Assembly: GCA_035222895.1 (NCBI GenBank)
Contig: JAVYIG010002723.1
Coordinates: 1-64,000 of the forward strand
Length of the DNA: 64,000 nt
Direction of reading: 5' to 3'
From: Strongylocentrotus droebachiensis
Taxonomy: Eukaryota; Echinodermata; Echinoidea; Camarodonta; Strongylocentrotidae
Shown: piece after piece, positions 11,270 through 22,608 of the stretch
Position numbering within the stretch: the stretch's first letter is position 1
Layout of the letters: every line of letters starts with the position of its first letter
Translations under genes and position numbers: made by a program
The notes under the pieces: generated by a model
Seen by the model: the letters and a program-made list of their open reading frames with translations, nothing else
Database searches by the model: none
Told to the model about the DNA's origin: nothing

Positions 11270-12000
11270 TAGGTCCATGCTCTTTCTCTCTCTCTCCCCA
11301 TTTCCTTTCTCTAGCTCGTTCAACACATTCTGATCGTCAATCTGTAGCCTATCTGTTATTGCCTGTCAATACACGTGTAGCTTTATAGGTCCTGACTACA
11401 AAATAAACAGATGGAAATACACCTTGAACTTGCCAAATGACAATAACGTCATATTCATAATTCATAATTCTGTTCAATCACTTTCCTCTTTCTCAGAAGA
11501 AAAAGACAATAGATGTGGAAAGATAAAGGAAGAGTGGAGGGTCAAACATCATACTATAATAAGAATATCAAACTCATCAAGCTTGCAGCATTCTGATTCA
11601 TTGGGGGCATTGGGAATAAACTTGGCACATGCCCCAGACAGAAAAGTTGCCAAAACTTTCACAGGAAAAGGGAGAGGGCCGCCACCAAACCTTCCAGATT
11701 CGGCTCCCTAGTCTCGTTCAAGAATTTGTCTATGCTGCCAATTTTGTCCCCATCAGTCATTAGCTTTATTGCCTGTATAGAATAACTATAAACCTTTCTT
11801 TATTTTACACCCTTTCCTCTTGTAAGTTCAAATCATTGTATGAAGAAGAAGAAAAAAATGCCCCCAAAATAATTAAAATTCCATCCTGATAATCAGTTGG
11901 ATCAAATAAAATCTTAAAGAAATGAGAGTAAAACATCAGTGAAAAATTGAGGAAAACGTGATCAAAATAAGAAAGTGATGACATTCTAAAAGTGGTTATC
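11270..12000. other. Intergenic, nothing recognised
   Basis: There is a short TC tract at 11282-11310, otherwise unique sequence. An open frame at about 11424-11711 shows no family features and no usable splice context, so it is not called. Confidence 0.45.
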
Positions 12001-12002
12001 GA

Positions 12003-12182
12003 TACAGGGAGGGAGGGAGGGAGGGAGGGAGTGGGGGAGGAGGGAGGGAGGGAGTGGGGGAGGAGGGAGGGAGGGAGTGGGGGAGGGGGAGGGGTGTGAT
12101 GGGGGAGGTGGAGGGAGGGAGGGAGGGAGAGCGGAATGAGAAGGAGAAAAGGAAAGAGAGAGAGAGAGAGAGAGGGGGGGGG
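12003..12182 (+). repeat. (GGGA)n minisatellite with G-runs
   Basis: GGGA repeats are interrupted by GTGGGGGAGGA units that recur three times (12031-12088). A GA tract and an 11-base G-run end at 12187. It has dense G3+ runs on the plus strand. Confidence 0.9.
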
Positions 12183-12189
12183 GGGGGTT

Positions 12190-13377
12190 AAAGAGAAAGG
12201 CACACAGAAAGAGTGGAGAGTGACAAGGAGGGAGGAGGAAGCTAGAAAGAGAGAGAGAAAGATAGAGTGAGAGAATTGAAGGCAGGTGAACAGAGGTACA
12301 TATACTGCAGGAGGAAAGACATAGGAGGGATATCATATCAAATTTGCGACAATAATATGAAAATTCATGAAAAATTTATTGCAACTTTCAGACTGATAAC
12401 TAATTATGGCCCATTTTAATGAGCTTCCTGACCTCAGTGCGCCCTTATCACTTGCACCTTCTGTGTCTTGCCCACTTCAAAAAACAAAAACATATTTATG
12501 CTCATACTAGGGGAAGTATGCTTTTTGCTGTATTTTGAAGGTACTGTACATGTACAGTTTGGAATTCTGGTAAAGACCAATATTCTCCTGAATCATCAAC
12601 TTCCCTTTGCCATATCATTTTTTTTCTTCTTCTCAGAATGCACACAACATGAACTCGGCTTTAGAATTTGTTATACATATTGCAGTTTTAAGACAAACTC
12701 GTCTCTGACGTCAACTTTGAAATGTGAAAAGCTAATATTTTTAAAGGGTAAAGGTGTGATCCAAAATCAATTTAAAATGATAGATCTAACTGCTGCATGC
12801 AACCTTCAAAATGCTGAATCCAGAAATATGAATAGTGAAGTAGGTCTACAACATCTTAGAAATGTTATCACTCTAGTTCTGCCCCATTAGTTATTGATTT
12901 ACAATCAATGGTTAAGTAGGTCTGCATCATTTTGGAAATGTTATCACTTCTCTGCACTATTAATTATTGATTTACAATCCATTTTACAGAGTTTTGGGAT
13001 AAACCTTTAGAATGTCTCCCACTATACTTAATTATCAGAAAAATGTAAAATTAAAGAGCTCACATCATGCAGGGAGATTATTATTGTCCCATCTTGACAA
13101 CTGTACAATATGAAACCGAGAGTTTTCCTCATGTTTCATGACATCCGTTTAACTTGACCACAGGATCTATTCATTACTGTAGTAAAACAATAAACTACTA
13201 CCTTGTGCCCCCTCCCTCTGTCTCTCTCTGTATCTCTGTCTTTTTCCATCTTTCTCTCTAACCCCCTCCCCCATCTCTCTGTATCTCTGTCCTTTTCCAT
13301 CTTTCTCTCTACGACCTCCCGCCCCTTTCTCTCTTTCTCTCCTTTAAATTCTTACATAATTTACCCCAACTATCACT
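12190..13377. other. Intergenic sequence, no gene recognised
   Basis: 13203-13345 is pyrimidine-rich (TCTCTGT and CTTTCTCT units). An open frame at 12468-12890 has no recognisable domain and ordinary AT-rich codon content. 12840-12960 contains two imperfect copies of a ~75-bp segment (GTAGGTCTACAACATCTTAG and the related GTAGGTCTGCATCATTTTGG). Confidence 0.45.
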
Positions 13378-13914
13378 TTAAAGGGATAGTCCACCCCAGG
13401 ATTTTCTTTAGCTGACGATATAGACCTAATAATACCATGAAGAATGATACAAGTCTCATTAAAATCCATGATCACATAACGAAGATATATCGACTTTTTT
13501 ATCGAAAATCAGCCGCCCCCCAAATGCAAATGCGTTACATGGGCATGAAACGATTGTGACGTATGTTGCGAGCTGCCTTCTTATTTCGGAGACATTCACT
13601 TTCGCTTTCACTTTCATTCATGAGTCGTCGTGTCAGTGCGATAACAGTGTACCGCGAACGAAAGTGAATGTCTGCGAAATAAGAAGGCAGCTCGCAACAT
13701 ACGTCACAATTTCGATACTATCGGTTATTTTTTGGCAATCGTTTTTTGCCCATGTAACGCATTTGCATTTGGGGGGCGGCTGATTTTCGATAAAAAAGTC
13801 GATATATCTTCGTTATGTGATCATGGATTTTAATGAGACTTGTATCATTCTTCATGGTATTATTAGGTCTATATCGTCAGCTAAAAAAAATCCTGGGGTG
13901 GACTTTCCCTTTAA
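13378..13914. mobile_element. TTAA-flanked foldback element, 537 bp
   Basis: TTAA at 13378-13381 and 13911-13914 bracket termini AGGGATAGTCCACCCCAGGA and TCCTGGGGTGGACTTTCCCT. The complementarity does not stop at the ends. It continues for ~220 bp per arm (13382-13600 against 13660-13910), interrupted by one ~25-bp insertion in the right arm (about 13712-13735). Transcribed, it would form one very long hairpin. It has no coding capacity. The TTAA duplication suggests mobilisation by a piggyBac-type transposase. Confidence 0.9.
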
Positions 13915-14250
13915 AGGTATAATGAGACAAAATGTGCAACTGCTGAATAATAAGCACAAAAAAACATGAGGCATTTCATGAACCGTTTGGCTATATATCG
14001 GGTCAATGACTCCATGTACATATTTACCACACACAACAAAAGAATCATTAAATGATAACAATTCACCATGCTTTTTCAAATTTTCAAATACATCTTCTTA
14101 AAAATATGTTGTACAGCTTCACTGCAAGTACTCAAAATTTTGCTCTAATTGTGAGGTACTTCCCCCTTTCACATAACAATAATACTTATGGAGCTTCTCA
14201 TGATCTGGCAGCAACATGGAAACTGAATATCTAAGTATCGTTTTACCCAG

Positions 14251-14914
14251 GTGCTAATAAAGCAAGCCTGTTTTTGTAAGTATGATCCTTTACAGTTCTG
14301 TTCAAGGAACTAAGCAATCAAGGCATATCAATCAAGGGTGGTTTAATGGAAAAAGAAACTAAAAATGCTAGTAAAAAATGGCAGATTTTGCTTTGCATTA
14401 CACACAGACACACACAAAAAAAAATCCCCTTTCAACAAAATAATCATTAATCTTTTTTTATTTTATTGGAAACTCACATTAATGTAGTTTCATATTGATT
14501 TTCCAAGTCTGCACCTTTTCTCTTCATTTTGTTTACGACGAAAGGCTTGATTTTATGGTAAATGATGCCTATACAACAATGAAAGAAACACCAACTTCGT
14601 ACGGAGACAAGGATTGACACTCTGTTTCTATGCCAAGTTTTCATTGAATGTCCTCAATCCACTGATCCAAATTATGAAATAAAACTTATTCTTGGATTCA
14701 GTTAAGTATAATTAAGCAGGGTGGACCAGACACAAAAATATCATTTTGAAGGATTTTACCTTGGTGCTAATTAAGCAAGCATGTTTTTGTAAGTATAATC
14801 CTAGGGATCACGAAATATAAATCCAGAGTGTTTCAATGTAAAAAGAAACAAACAATAAGTAAAGATTTTTTATGTATTCCAAAAATAAAATCAGAAAAAA
14901 AAAAAATAATAATG
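14251..14914 (+). repeat. Tandem ~510-bp repeat, left part
   Basis: GGTGCTAATAAAGCAAGC and then TGTTTTTGTAAGTATGATCC (from 14251) recur from 14764. The segment ending ATCCCCTTTCAACAAAATAA, CATTAATC and GAAACTCACATTAATGTAGT (14427-14492) recurs at 17463 and 17637. The array was split when the piggyBac-like element inserted at the TTAA at 14915. Confidence 0.65.
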
Positions 14915-15173
14915 TTAACTCTTTTCCCGCTTCGTTCGACTAGCGGAACATACAGCGGGCTGCCAACTTCGACTCAAGTCACATTTCATTCACAATACAC
15001 ACGGAACGCATTTAATTCTATTGTACGCACACACACACAATAGTAACGCGTGCTTCGCATTGTATACACATCACACTTCATTGCACCGCTTTCGCAGACA
15101 TTGTTTACATTGACATTTTCCGAGAAAAATTGAGTTTTTGAAACTGCTTTTGCAAATATTCTGATGAGCTAGG

Positions 15174-15209
15174 ATGGCCCCTATTAGGAGGAGACGGGAC
15201 TTCTTCACT
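15174..15209 (+). pseudogene. piggyBac-like transposase, N-terminal stub
   Basis: An ATG 259 bp from the TTAA opens a frame reading MAPIRRRRDFFT before running into a poly-T tract. The sister element at 47058-49839 has an ATG 250 bp from its TTAA and reads MAPAGKRQRVFS. The matching position and the shared MAP-basic-F pattern suggest both are the same transposase start. Nothing of the catalytic core follows here. Confidence 0.5.
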
Positions 15210-15480
15210 TTTTTTTTTTTTTTTTTTTTACGTGTGCAGTAATACTTTCATACTGCGATAACATTTTGACAAGCAATGCATACAGTGAAAATGTTAGGTT
15301 TTTGTTATTCTTTGAATACATAACTGTCATGACTGTGTCAAGTTTAATTTACATAATGGTCCATTATCTAAGCTATGATAAATAATGACAATGCAGTTAT
15401 TTTGTTATGTGTTCTGATTTGTATACATTCATGATGTAATTTTTTGGTATGCTTTCACCAGGAAGCTGAACTAAATGTTG

Positions 15481-15640
15481 GGGTTGTGTGGAATAACAAT
15501 GTACAATTTGATCTGCAATAGATGAATGCCTTATTTTCGGGTTGTGTGGAATAACAATATAGTTACAATTTGATATGCAATATATGAATGCCTTATTTTC
15601 GGGTTGTGTGGAATAACAATATAGTTACAATTTGATTTGC
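15481..15640 (+). repeat. ~60-bp tandem repeat, 2.6 units
   Basis: GGGTTGTGTGGAATAACAAT opens units at 15481, 15539 and 15601. The first two end in GAATGCCTTATTTTC. Units 2 and 3 share ATAGTTACAATTTGAT, so they are the closest pair. Confidence 0.9.
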
Positions 15641-15861
15641 AAATTTGATTGTCTTGTGTCGTTTATTATTTTAAAAAAAGTGACTGTTTTTTTTTTATGG
15701 GAGTTCTTATTCAACACTTTTTAGAGTGTGGTTGAGTTGTGGGATGAGATGAGATGCATGTAGAGAAGTTGAGTGACTAACAAGGAAAGTGTGGATGATA
15801 GAGAATTAAATAGAGTGAAAGCGTTTTGTAGCATTGAGGGGATAATTCAACATGAAGTACC

Positions 15862-16715
15862 CTAGCTCTCTCTCTTCGCCTGTCTCTATTTCTCTATACC
15901 TGACTTTCTCTGTCTCCGTCCCTTTTCCTTCTATCTCTCTCTTTCTATCTATCCTTCTCTCTGTCTGCCTGTCTCTTTCGCAATCTGATTGTCTCTTTTC
16001 TCTCTCTCTCTCTCTCTCTCATTTCTCTCCCTATCTGCCTGTCTCTTTCTTCTTCCCCTCTCCCTGCCTATATCTTCTTTTCACTCTCACTTTCTCTATC
16101 TGCCGCTATCTCTCTCTCTCTCTCCTTGTTTGTTATTTCTCTCTGCCCCTCTGTATCTTCTCATCCTCACTTTCTCTTTCTGCCTTTCTTTCTCTGTCTG
16201 CCTATCTGTCTTTCTCTCTCCGTGTCTCTTCTTATTTATATCCCTATCTGCCTATCTCTTTCTTCTTCCCCTCCCCCTCTATCTCTATCTTCTCACTCTC
16301 ACTTTCTGTATCTGCTTATCTCTTTCTTTCTCTCTCTCTCTCTCTCTATCTCTCCCTGTCTCTTGTTATTTCTCTCCCTATCTGCCTGTCTCTTTCTTCC
16401 TCCCCTCTCTCTGCCTCTCTCTATCTTGTTCTCACTCTCATTATCTCAACCTGCCTCTGTCTTTCTCTGTCTGCCTATCTGTCTTTCTCTCTCCGTGTCT
16501 CTTCTTATTTATATCCCTATCTGCCTGTCTCTTTCTTCTTCCCCTCCCCCTCTATCTCTATCTTCTCACTCTCATTTTCTGTATCTGCTTATATCTCTTT
16601 CTTTCTCTCTCTCTCTCTCTATCTCTCCCTGTCTCTTCTTATTTCTTTCCCAATCTGCCTGTCTCTTCGTTCTTATTCTCTTTCTTTCCCTCTCCCTCTC
16701 TCTGTCTACCTCTTG
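15862..16715 (+). repeat. Large (TC)n-type microsatellite inside the piggyBac shell
   Basis: Pyrimidine-rich, with a higher-order pattern: CTCTTCTTATTTATATCCCT, ATCTGCCT and CTTTCTTCTTCCCCTCCCCC recur at about 16227-16290 and 16499-16560, with related versions elsewhere in the tract, so blocks of ~110-270 bp were themselves duplicated. The long Ser/Leu open frames here are artefacts. Confidence 0.9.
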
Positions 16716-17461
16716 TTATAATGAACATGTCAATATGAGACTACATATGTAGACGAATATATTTTATTCTTATTTATTATATATTAGCTTTCTACAATTC
16801 ATAACTTAGTACATGTTTCAAGCATACATTATGTTCATGGCTTGCCTTATTAGTGTAGAAAATCAATAAGTTCTTCTATTCATTTCTTTCAATTATAATA
16901 GCTTGCACAGCCTTGCAAGTAATAATAGAATGTTACACCATCTTACCTACAGACACAATAAAGGTCATCAAAGTACAATCAAGAGACAGGAAGTCTATTC
17001 AAAAGTACCCAGGGTCAATTTCAATAGGAGATTAGTTCATTGTCGGCTTACTCTTTATTCAATCCTAAATTACCAGGCTCATTGTGACCTTCAACACATG
17101 AATTTGGTATGTAGTGAAAGCTCATGAATACATCTTTTCAATGAACTAACTCAGGACATAAACCTCCATAACAAAGTATTAGATATAAGAGGTATAGAAT
17201 ACCCTTCTAAACGAAAACTTGGATACAAAATGTATAGTTGATAATCTCAAAATTAATGATAATATACATTACAAAAATGATACCATTGGCAAGACTATTA
17301 ATTTCTATACAATATTGCTACACAAAGTTTTTCATTACAGTACACCAATCAAAAGTTATTGCGAGTTGAATAAGCATAGTCCATGCAGAACCCCTCCTAA
17401 GGTGGCACCCTAAAACAATGTGGCACAGGGGGGATTGTGTACGTGGCGGGCAAAGAGTTAA

Positions 17462-17745
17462 CTTCCCCTTTCAACACAATAATCATTAATCATTTTTTTG
17501 AGGAAACTCACATTAGTTATATTCATGAAACTATAAGCAATCAACAAATATCAATCCAGGGCGTTTTAATGGAAAGAGAAATTAAAACAGCTAGTAGAAA
17601 TTCCAGATTTTGTTTTGAATTACAAAAAAAAAAAAAATCCCCTTTCAACAAAAAAATCATTAATCATTTTTTTAAATTAGGAAACTCACATTAATGTAGT
17701 TTAATCTCGATTTAGCCCAATCTGAACCTATTCTCTCCATTTTGA
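17462..17745 (+). repeat. Tandem ~510-bp repeat, right part
   Basis: It continues the array broken by the piggyBac-like insertion. CCCCTTTCAACACAATAATC at 17464 and CCCCTTTCAACAAAAAAATC at 17639 are two copies of the segment seen at 14427. AATCAACAAATATCAATCCA, GGGCGTTTTAATGGAAAG parallels 14320-14355. Confidence 0.65.
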
Positions 17746-17766
17746 AGGAAGGGAATATTGTCTCTT

Positions 17767-17835
17767 CAGAGCAAGAAGGGAGTTTACTCTGTAGTATAGT
17801 AAATAAGTTAATGTCTGTCTGGCTCCAAACAGATG
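17767..17835 (+). repeat. Dispersed palindrome, full but diverged copy
   Basis: The left arm is GAGCAAGAAGGGAGTTTACT. The right arm is GTTAATGTCTGTCTGGCTCC followed by AAACAGATGG. Outer parts of both arms match the family well; the inner stem has decayed. Confidence 0.6.
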
Positions 17836-18324
17836 GTATTAACACATGTTAAATGATAGAAATATAAAATATTCATATTCATAAATGCAAATCTCAAAGA
17901 AACTATCCCCTTCAGTGGAAGAAAAGAGTTTTGAGAACTGGTAAATGCTTGCTGCTTATTTATTTTTTACTCCCACAGAAGTGCATTAAGAAAGTACATG
18001 AAACCCCTAATAAGGAAGTGCTTATTGTTTTAACCTAATTTACTCTCATAAAAGTACTTTACACCTTAATGAGGAAGTAATCACGGTGTAAATATTAAAT
18101 CTCATAAGCATACACCATAAGTATGATGATACATATCATGTCCCAACCCTATACTTCAGCTCCATGCCATGCGCAGAAACTACAGAATTTCAAAATACAT
18201 CAGACTCAGAATTGTTCTAGAATAAAACTGAGTCTTGAGACCAAGGCTAGGAACATTTTGAGTGGAAGAGACCAGCACCCATACACAGTGGTGTCATAAT
18301 CATCTTCATTATCATCATCATCAG
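17836..18324. other. Intergenic, nothing recognised
   Basis: AT-rich unique sequence. A related pair of segments (AGTGCATTAAGAAAGTACAT at 17982 and AAAGTACTTTACACCTTAAT at 18051) hints at a weak tandem duplication. Confidence 0.4.
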
Positions 18325-18791
18325 CAGAGCTGCCAACCTTGTTCCACCAAAAAATGAAACCATGATGGCAAAAAAAAAGGAGTTCCAAGCATGAAAAAAG
18401 GAATTCATTGAAATAAGACTTAAAACCACTCGCGACACATTTCTCATGCAAAAATGTCCATTCCTCATGCTGTTACTTCCAGTTCCATATTAGGACCTAT
18501 AGTTTATTTACAAATAGGTTGTTTTCTTGTTTTTGTTGGGGTCTTATCAGCCATTCATTCTTTTTGAAAATATTTATGCCTTTCACTTTTATTCTTCTTT
18601 TTTTTTTTTTTACTATTTGTAGATACATACTCTTCATAAATCTCTATCGCAGTAGTGATCAACATTTTAGGGCATTTGGTTGATGCGTGGAATGTGCACA
18701 TTAAAAAAAAAAAAAATCAAAACGTACTACCGTAACTTTGAGGGAAAAACAGAATAATACCAGGAAAAAAACGTAATGGTTGGCAGCTCTG
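18325..18791. mobile_element. hAT-like MITE, ~467 bp
   Basis: The inverted ends are CAGAGCTGCCAACC and GGTTGGCAGCTCTG. Both are flanked by CATCAG, a partial match to an 8-bp hAT target duplication in a CAT/CAG-rich site. The inside is AT-rich, with a T-run (18600-18612) and an A-run (18703-18716). There is no coding capacity. The CAG...CTG ends favour hAT. Confidence 0.75.
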
Positions 18792-19039
18792 CATCAGCAG
18801 CACCATCGCAGCAGTGCCACTAATAGTTGAAGATACCAAACTCATATCTAAACAGAGTTATCACAACAGTGACACTATATGGGGTTTGGGAGCAAGACTA
18901 GGAAACTTTTTTAGACAGGCAGAGCTCCCAAACAGAGTTCTGTCATCAACACAGCAGTGCAACTAGCTACGGTACTAGTACTACAGAGCCAAATTGGTTG
19001 CTACATTTATAGTGCACCCATCCAGCAGGTGACTTCCTA

Positions 19040-19275
19040 TTACTACTTTGATATTTTGGAGGGGCTGCGCATACTTTGATGCTTGCAGTCCAGACGACGT
19101 TCTGCGGTGGGAGGGGGAAAACGCGGTATCGAGGAACGCTCTTGGACTTTAATCAGGGGAAATCTCTGAGAGTCGTCGTGTTTGAGCATTGGAGCCATGG
19201 TGTGAAATGGTTTTTGAGAGATTATGTGTTGGATATTTATTTGAAAAGTTTGGAACTTTTGAGCTGGATTAGCAG
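19040..19275 (+). other. Candidate 5' non-coding exon of GPCR-1
   Basis: A 230-bp block richer in GC and CpG than its surroundings (CTGCGCATACTTTG...GACGACGTTCTGCGG...AACGCGGTATCGAGG) ends at AGCAG, directly before GTGAGT (19276), a near-consensus splice donor. The next good acceptor in the same direction is at 22557, just before the GPCR-1 start codon. The link is inference. The transcription start is not visible and the left boundary is arbitrary. Confidence 0.3.
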
Positions 19276-21319
19276 GTGAGTGACATTTAGCAATAAATTG
19301 CTGTTTTTTTTTTTGGGGGGCGGGGGGATTAGGGCAATTTGACTGGTTGGCTTGACTATTTGAGTACCATCTACACTACTTCATGTGATACATTATTCAA
19401 TCAAGTATTCTTTCTGCTTTCTCTCTTTAGGTCAATGATTTCTGTTTAATCAAAACTTCTTACAATCTATGCAAACTGGTCACCACTCCTAACTCCCTAA
19501 GTATCTAAATCTAATATCACTGTCACAGTTATTTATGAATAACTTCTTTTCATTATGCTTTACCGGTACTTTAAAAATCCTGCCCTTACTTCTACCAAAA
19601 TACTGTTTAGTAAATATTTGCAATTGCACTCTGCAAAAGTATTCACTACCGAGGTCACTTTGCAAAGAGCTTCTATTTCTGATAGAAAAGTCATATTTTT
19701 TGCACTCTGCTAAAATCTCCATGAAAACAGGATAAACATGACCGACTTTAGGAATAGTTGAATTTGTCTCCTCGCTATCTAGCCAAAAATAAAATCAGTT
19801 TAACTCTAATTAAATTACTGTCAGATATTTACAGACTTACATGACACCTTTTTGATTTAAACAACTTCTTTATAGTAAGCTCACACCTCTTTCCTTTAAC
19901 AATTTTTTTAATTTTTTTTTTAGTTTCAATCCAACTGTCGTTCTAAATCCAATGAAAAAAATGTTGTACATACTCTAAACACTATTCTTGGGGAGAAAAG
20001 TACTTTTTGGGGCATTCAAAGAGTTGTAAAAAACATTTTAAAATGTTTTTGAATTCACTCTGATTCATGTTAAAGCCAATGCATACGAGAACCAGGTGAT
20101 CTCTGTATTAAAGCTATGGGGATTAGATAATGCAGTAGTCTATGGGTTAACATTGGTGTCACATGAAATGCCTTGAATGAACACCCTTCTGCTTCTGGTA
20201 GACAATAATCATACTCAGTAAATTTTCTCCTTTTTCAAAGAATAACAAAATTTGTTTTAATTTCACCTTTTTACCAAAAACTTCCCATTCATAAGAGAGT
20301 AACGATAACAATTAGAATTATGACCTCGTAACGACATCCTTTGCCTTCATGTTCCCCCGGATTAATTAAGGGGAACAACCGCAGCTTTCAATGTCATCTC
20401 TTAATTTAAAGTTCATCTCATTCATGCACGCATGCTACCCAAGTGGTGAATCATTGTTTATTTACCATCTTAATATTTCTATCATCAATCATTTTACCTT
20501 CCAGTTTCACTTCCTATTTAAACGACGTTTTTTTTTTTTGGGGGGGGGGGGAGAATCATATACGCTTAAGTTATAGCTTGTACTTCTTAACTACGATATT
20601 CAAGTACTTCTGTGTTTCTCATTGATATAAATTGCCAACTTTGCTTCTTGCTATTTAATATCATCATAATAATTATTTACAAATACTACTCTGAATTATG
20701 TCATTTCACCATGCTACTATTATTATTTACCATCATCAGTACTTTTCCTGATGTAATTTACCAATGGTAACATGAACTCATTTTCAACCATTGCAATTTT
20801 GTTTTTGTTTTTTAACTTCTTTAATATATTTGATAATTTATCAAATAGTGCACTATTTAATGAATGATCACAACATTTTCCTAAATGGTATAATGATAAA
20901 TAAACACAATCACAAAGAAGTTATAACAAATCAATTCATGGCAGTTTCAATGGCCTTGTCTATCACCTTTTGAAACTTCCATAAGCAAGACAGTAGAGTA
21001 TCAAAATTACTCTCAATCTTATTTCTTGACAGTCATTGCAATCATTTCTTTTTTTGTGCGTTCAACTTAATGAATACATTTACGTAACTGATTACTTTTC
21101 AGTAGATTATTTTTTAAATATTTTTTTATAATGAGGAGGGGTTGTTTATTATTAGTGATCTATCTGTCATTAAGCAATCTTTAATGGGAAGAGATTGGAA
21201 GGAAAGAGCACTCAGTGTCTTTCCCCCTTTGGGATGTAAACGGCACAGACAATGTCTACCTGTATCTGTTAACTCCCTTGCTTCGATATATCCTTAATTC
21301 AATTACCCAATCACCTGTA
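19276..21319. other. Possible first intron of GPCR-1; otherwise unremarkable
   Basis: AT-rich sequence with G-runs at 19315-19327 and 20541-20551. A weak palindrome half-site lies at 20174-20206. No coding segment is seen. Confidence 0.4.
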
Positions 21320-21845
21320 TATTAATAAGGAGAGAGAGAGAGAGGGGGAATAAAAATGGACAGAGAATGAAGGAGGGGTGCTCAGAAGCAGAAGAGGGTG
21401 AAGGAATAGATAGAGAATAAAGGAGTAAAGGATAAAGACAGAGGGAGACAACTATGATAGATATCAGAGGTGAGAGGGTGAAGATGGAGGGGGAGGGGCA
21501 GAGGGGACAGAGAGTGGAAGGGGGGGGGGAGAGAACAGGACAGAGAAGAAAAGGGAGGGGTAGGAGGGAAAGAGAAGAGGAGAGAAGGGGCAATGGGGGA
21601 GAGGGACAAGGGGATAGAGAGATGGGAAGGGGAAGAAATGAAGAGGGGGATGGGGGACAGGAAAGAAGGAGGGAGACTGCATGAGAAGGGGAAAGAAAGG
21701 TGAAGGAAATATAAGGAAGGAAAGAGAGGGGAGGGGGAAAGAGGGGGTAAAGGGAAAGAGAGAAGAAAGAGGAAAAGAGGGGGGGGGGAGAAGGAATGTG
21801 AGGAGAATGGAGAAAGGGAGGGGAAGGGGGAAATAGATTTGATGA
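21320..21845 (+). repeat. 525-bp polypurine tract
   Basis: The plus strand is overwhelmingly purine (AGGGGGAGA-type blocks), without a fixed period. It lies ~760 bp upstream of the GPCR-1 start codon, inside the proposed intron. A second, weaker purine stretch follows at 22005-22110. Confidence 0.85.
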
Positions 21846-22532
21846 AAAGGGACACAAAAATGAATAATAATGATGAAGGTCTTTTTCATTACTGACCCAT
21901 TATGAATAACAATGGTCTGCACTATTCCTTGGGGAAAATATAAAAATAATTTTTCTAATTTTGGATCCTATTAACCCATTTTACTGTTGTGTGAAGGAAA
22001 TAGGGAATAAGAGGTGAAGGAGAGAAGTAGTGGCAGAGAATGTCAAAGAGGGAGGGGGTGGTGAGAGAGAGAGGGGTGATTGGGGTAAGGGGGTGTGAGG
22101 GGAAAGTGGGAGCATCCAAAATAAAAATCAGGGAGGGAGGCAAAACATCCGCTCCTTTCCCTCCTGACTGCCCACACAGAGGCTGAATCCAAACGGAAGT
22201 TTCATCACTTTTAATGTAGCAAATTAGGAATGTGTTTTTATCGTCATGCATTCTGGCTTCCAGACATACAAGGCCCCTGGTTTCCAAATCTTATCTCTGA
22301 TTACCTGGTGTATAACTTGGCCTTGCCAAACTTTTGAAAGTGTCAATACTTACAGTTTGAGAATTAGATTTATGAAAGTTACAGATGGAAAAATGCAACA
22401 GTACAGTACATACAAATGTAGGTGTAATTTTTTTGCACATTTTTTGTGTCACAAGTTTCACAACTTTGAATTCTAACAATTTCTACTTTCCGGTTCAGCT
22501 AGTAGCAAATTTAAAAAAAAAAAAAAAAAATC

Positions 22533-22557
22533 TTCTTTTCTTCCCTGCCCTTCCAGG
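22533..22557 (+). other. 3' splice acceptor before GPCR-1
   Basis: A pyrimidine tract (TCTTCTTTTCTTCCCTGCCC) ends in TTCCAG at 22557. No in-frame ATG lies between it and the chosen start at 22609. It implies an upstream exon that is at least partly non-coding. Confidence 0.55.
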
Positions 22558-22608
22558 AATCATTTGGATTTCATATGGACCAGAGACGAGGATAGATTTG
22601 AACTCAAA

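Larger units (their letters stand above)
14915..17461 (+). mobile_element. piggyBac-like element, hollow copy 1
   Basis: TTAA at 14915-14918 is followed by CTCTTTTCCCGC. The right end, read inward, is TTAACTCTTTGCCCGCCACG (TTAA 17458-17461), giving a 12-bp imperfect terminal inverted repeat inside TTAA. The right 70 bp, including CCCCCCTGTGCCACATT and TTTTAGGGT, match the left end of the element at 47058. The 5' leader resembles that element's leader (GCTGCCAACTTCG, ACGCGT...TTGTATACA). Only the first codons of a transposase remain (15174). The rest of the interior is a short tandem repeat and an ~850-bp (TC)n tract, so the element is non-autonomous. Confidence 0.85.

Noticed and set aside
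12468-12890. A 140-residue open frame
   Set aside because: Poor start context, no family resemblance and AT-driven composition; not enough to call a gene.
15852-16752. Open frames of 208-289 residues made mostly of Ser, Leu, Cys and Phe
   Set aside because: Produced by the (TC)n tract in all frames; no protein features.
21303-21922. Three overlapping Pro/Ser/Leu open frames on the minus strand
   Set aside because: Reading frames through a polypurine tract; compositional artefact.
22564-22608. A longer GPCR-1 protein starting upstream
   Set aside because: The codon at 22564 is TTG. The ATG at 22609 has a strong context and gives a typical short receptor N-terminus.
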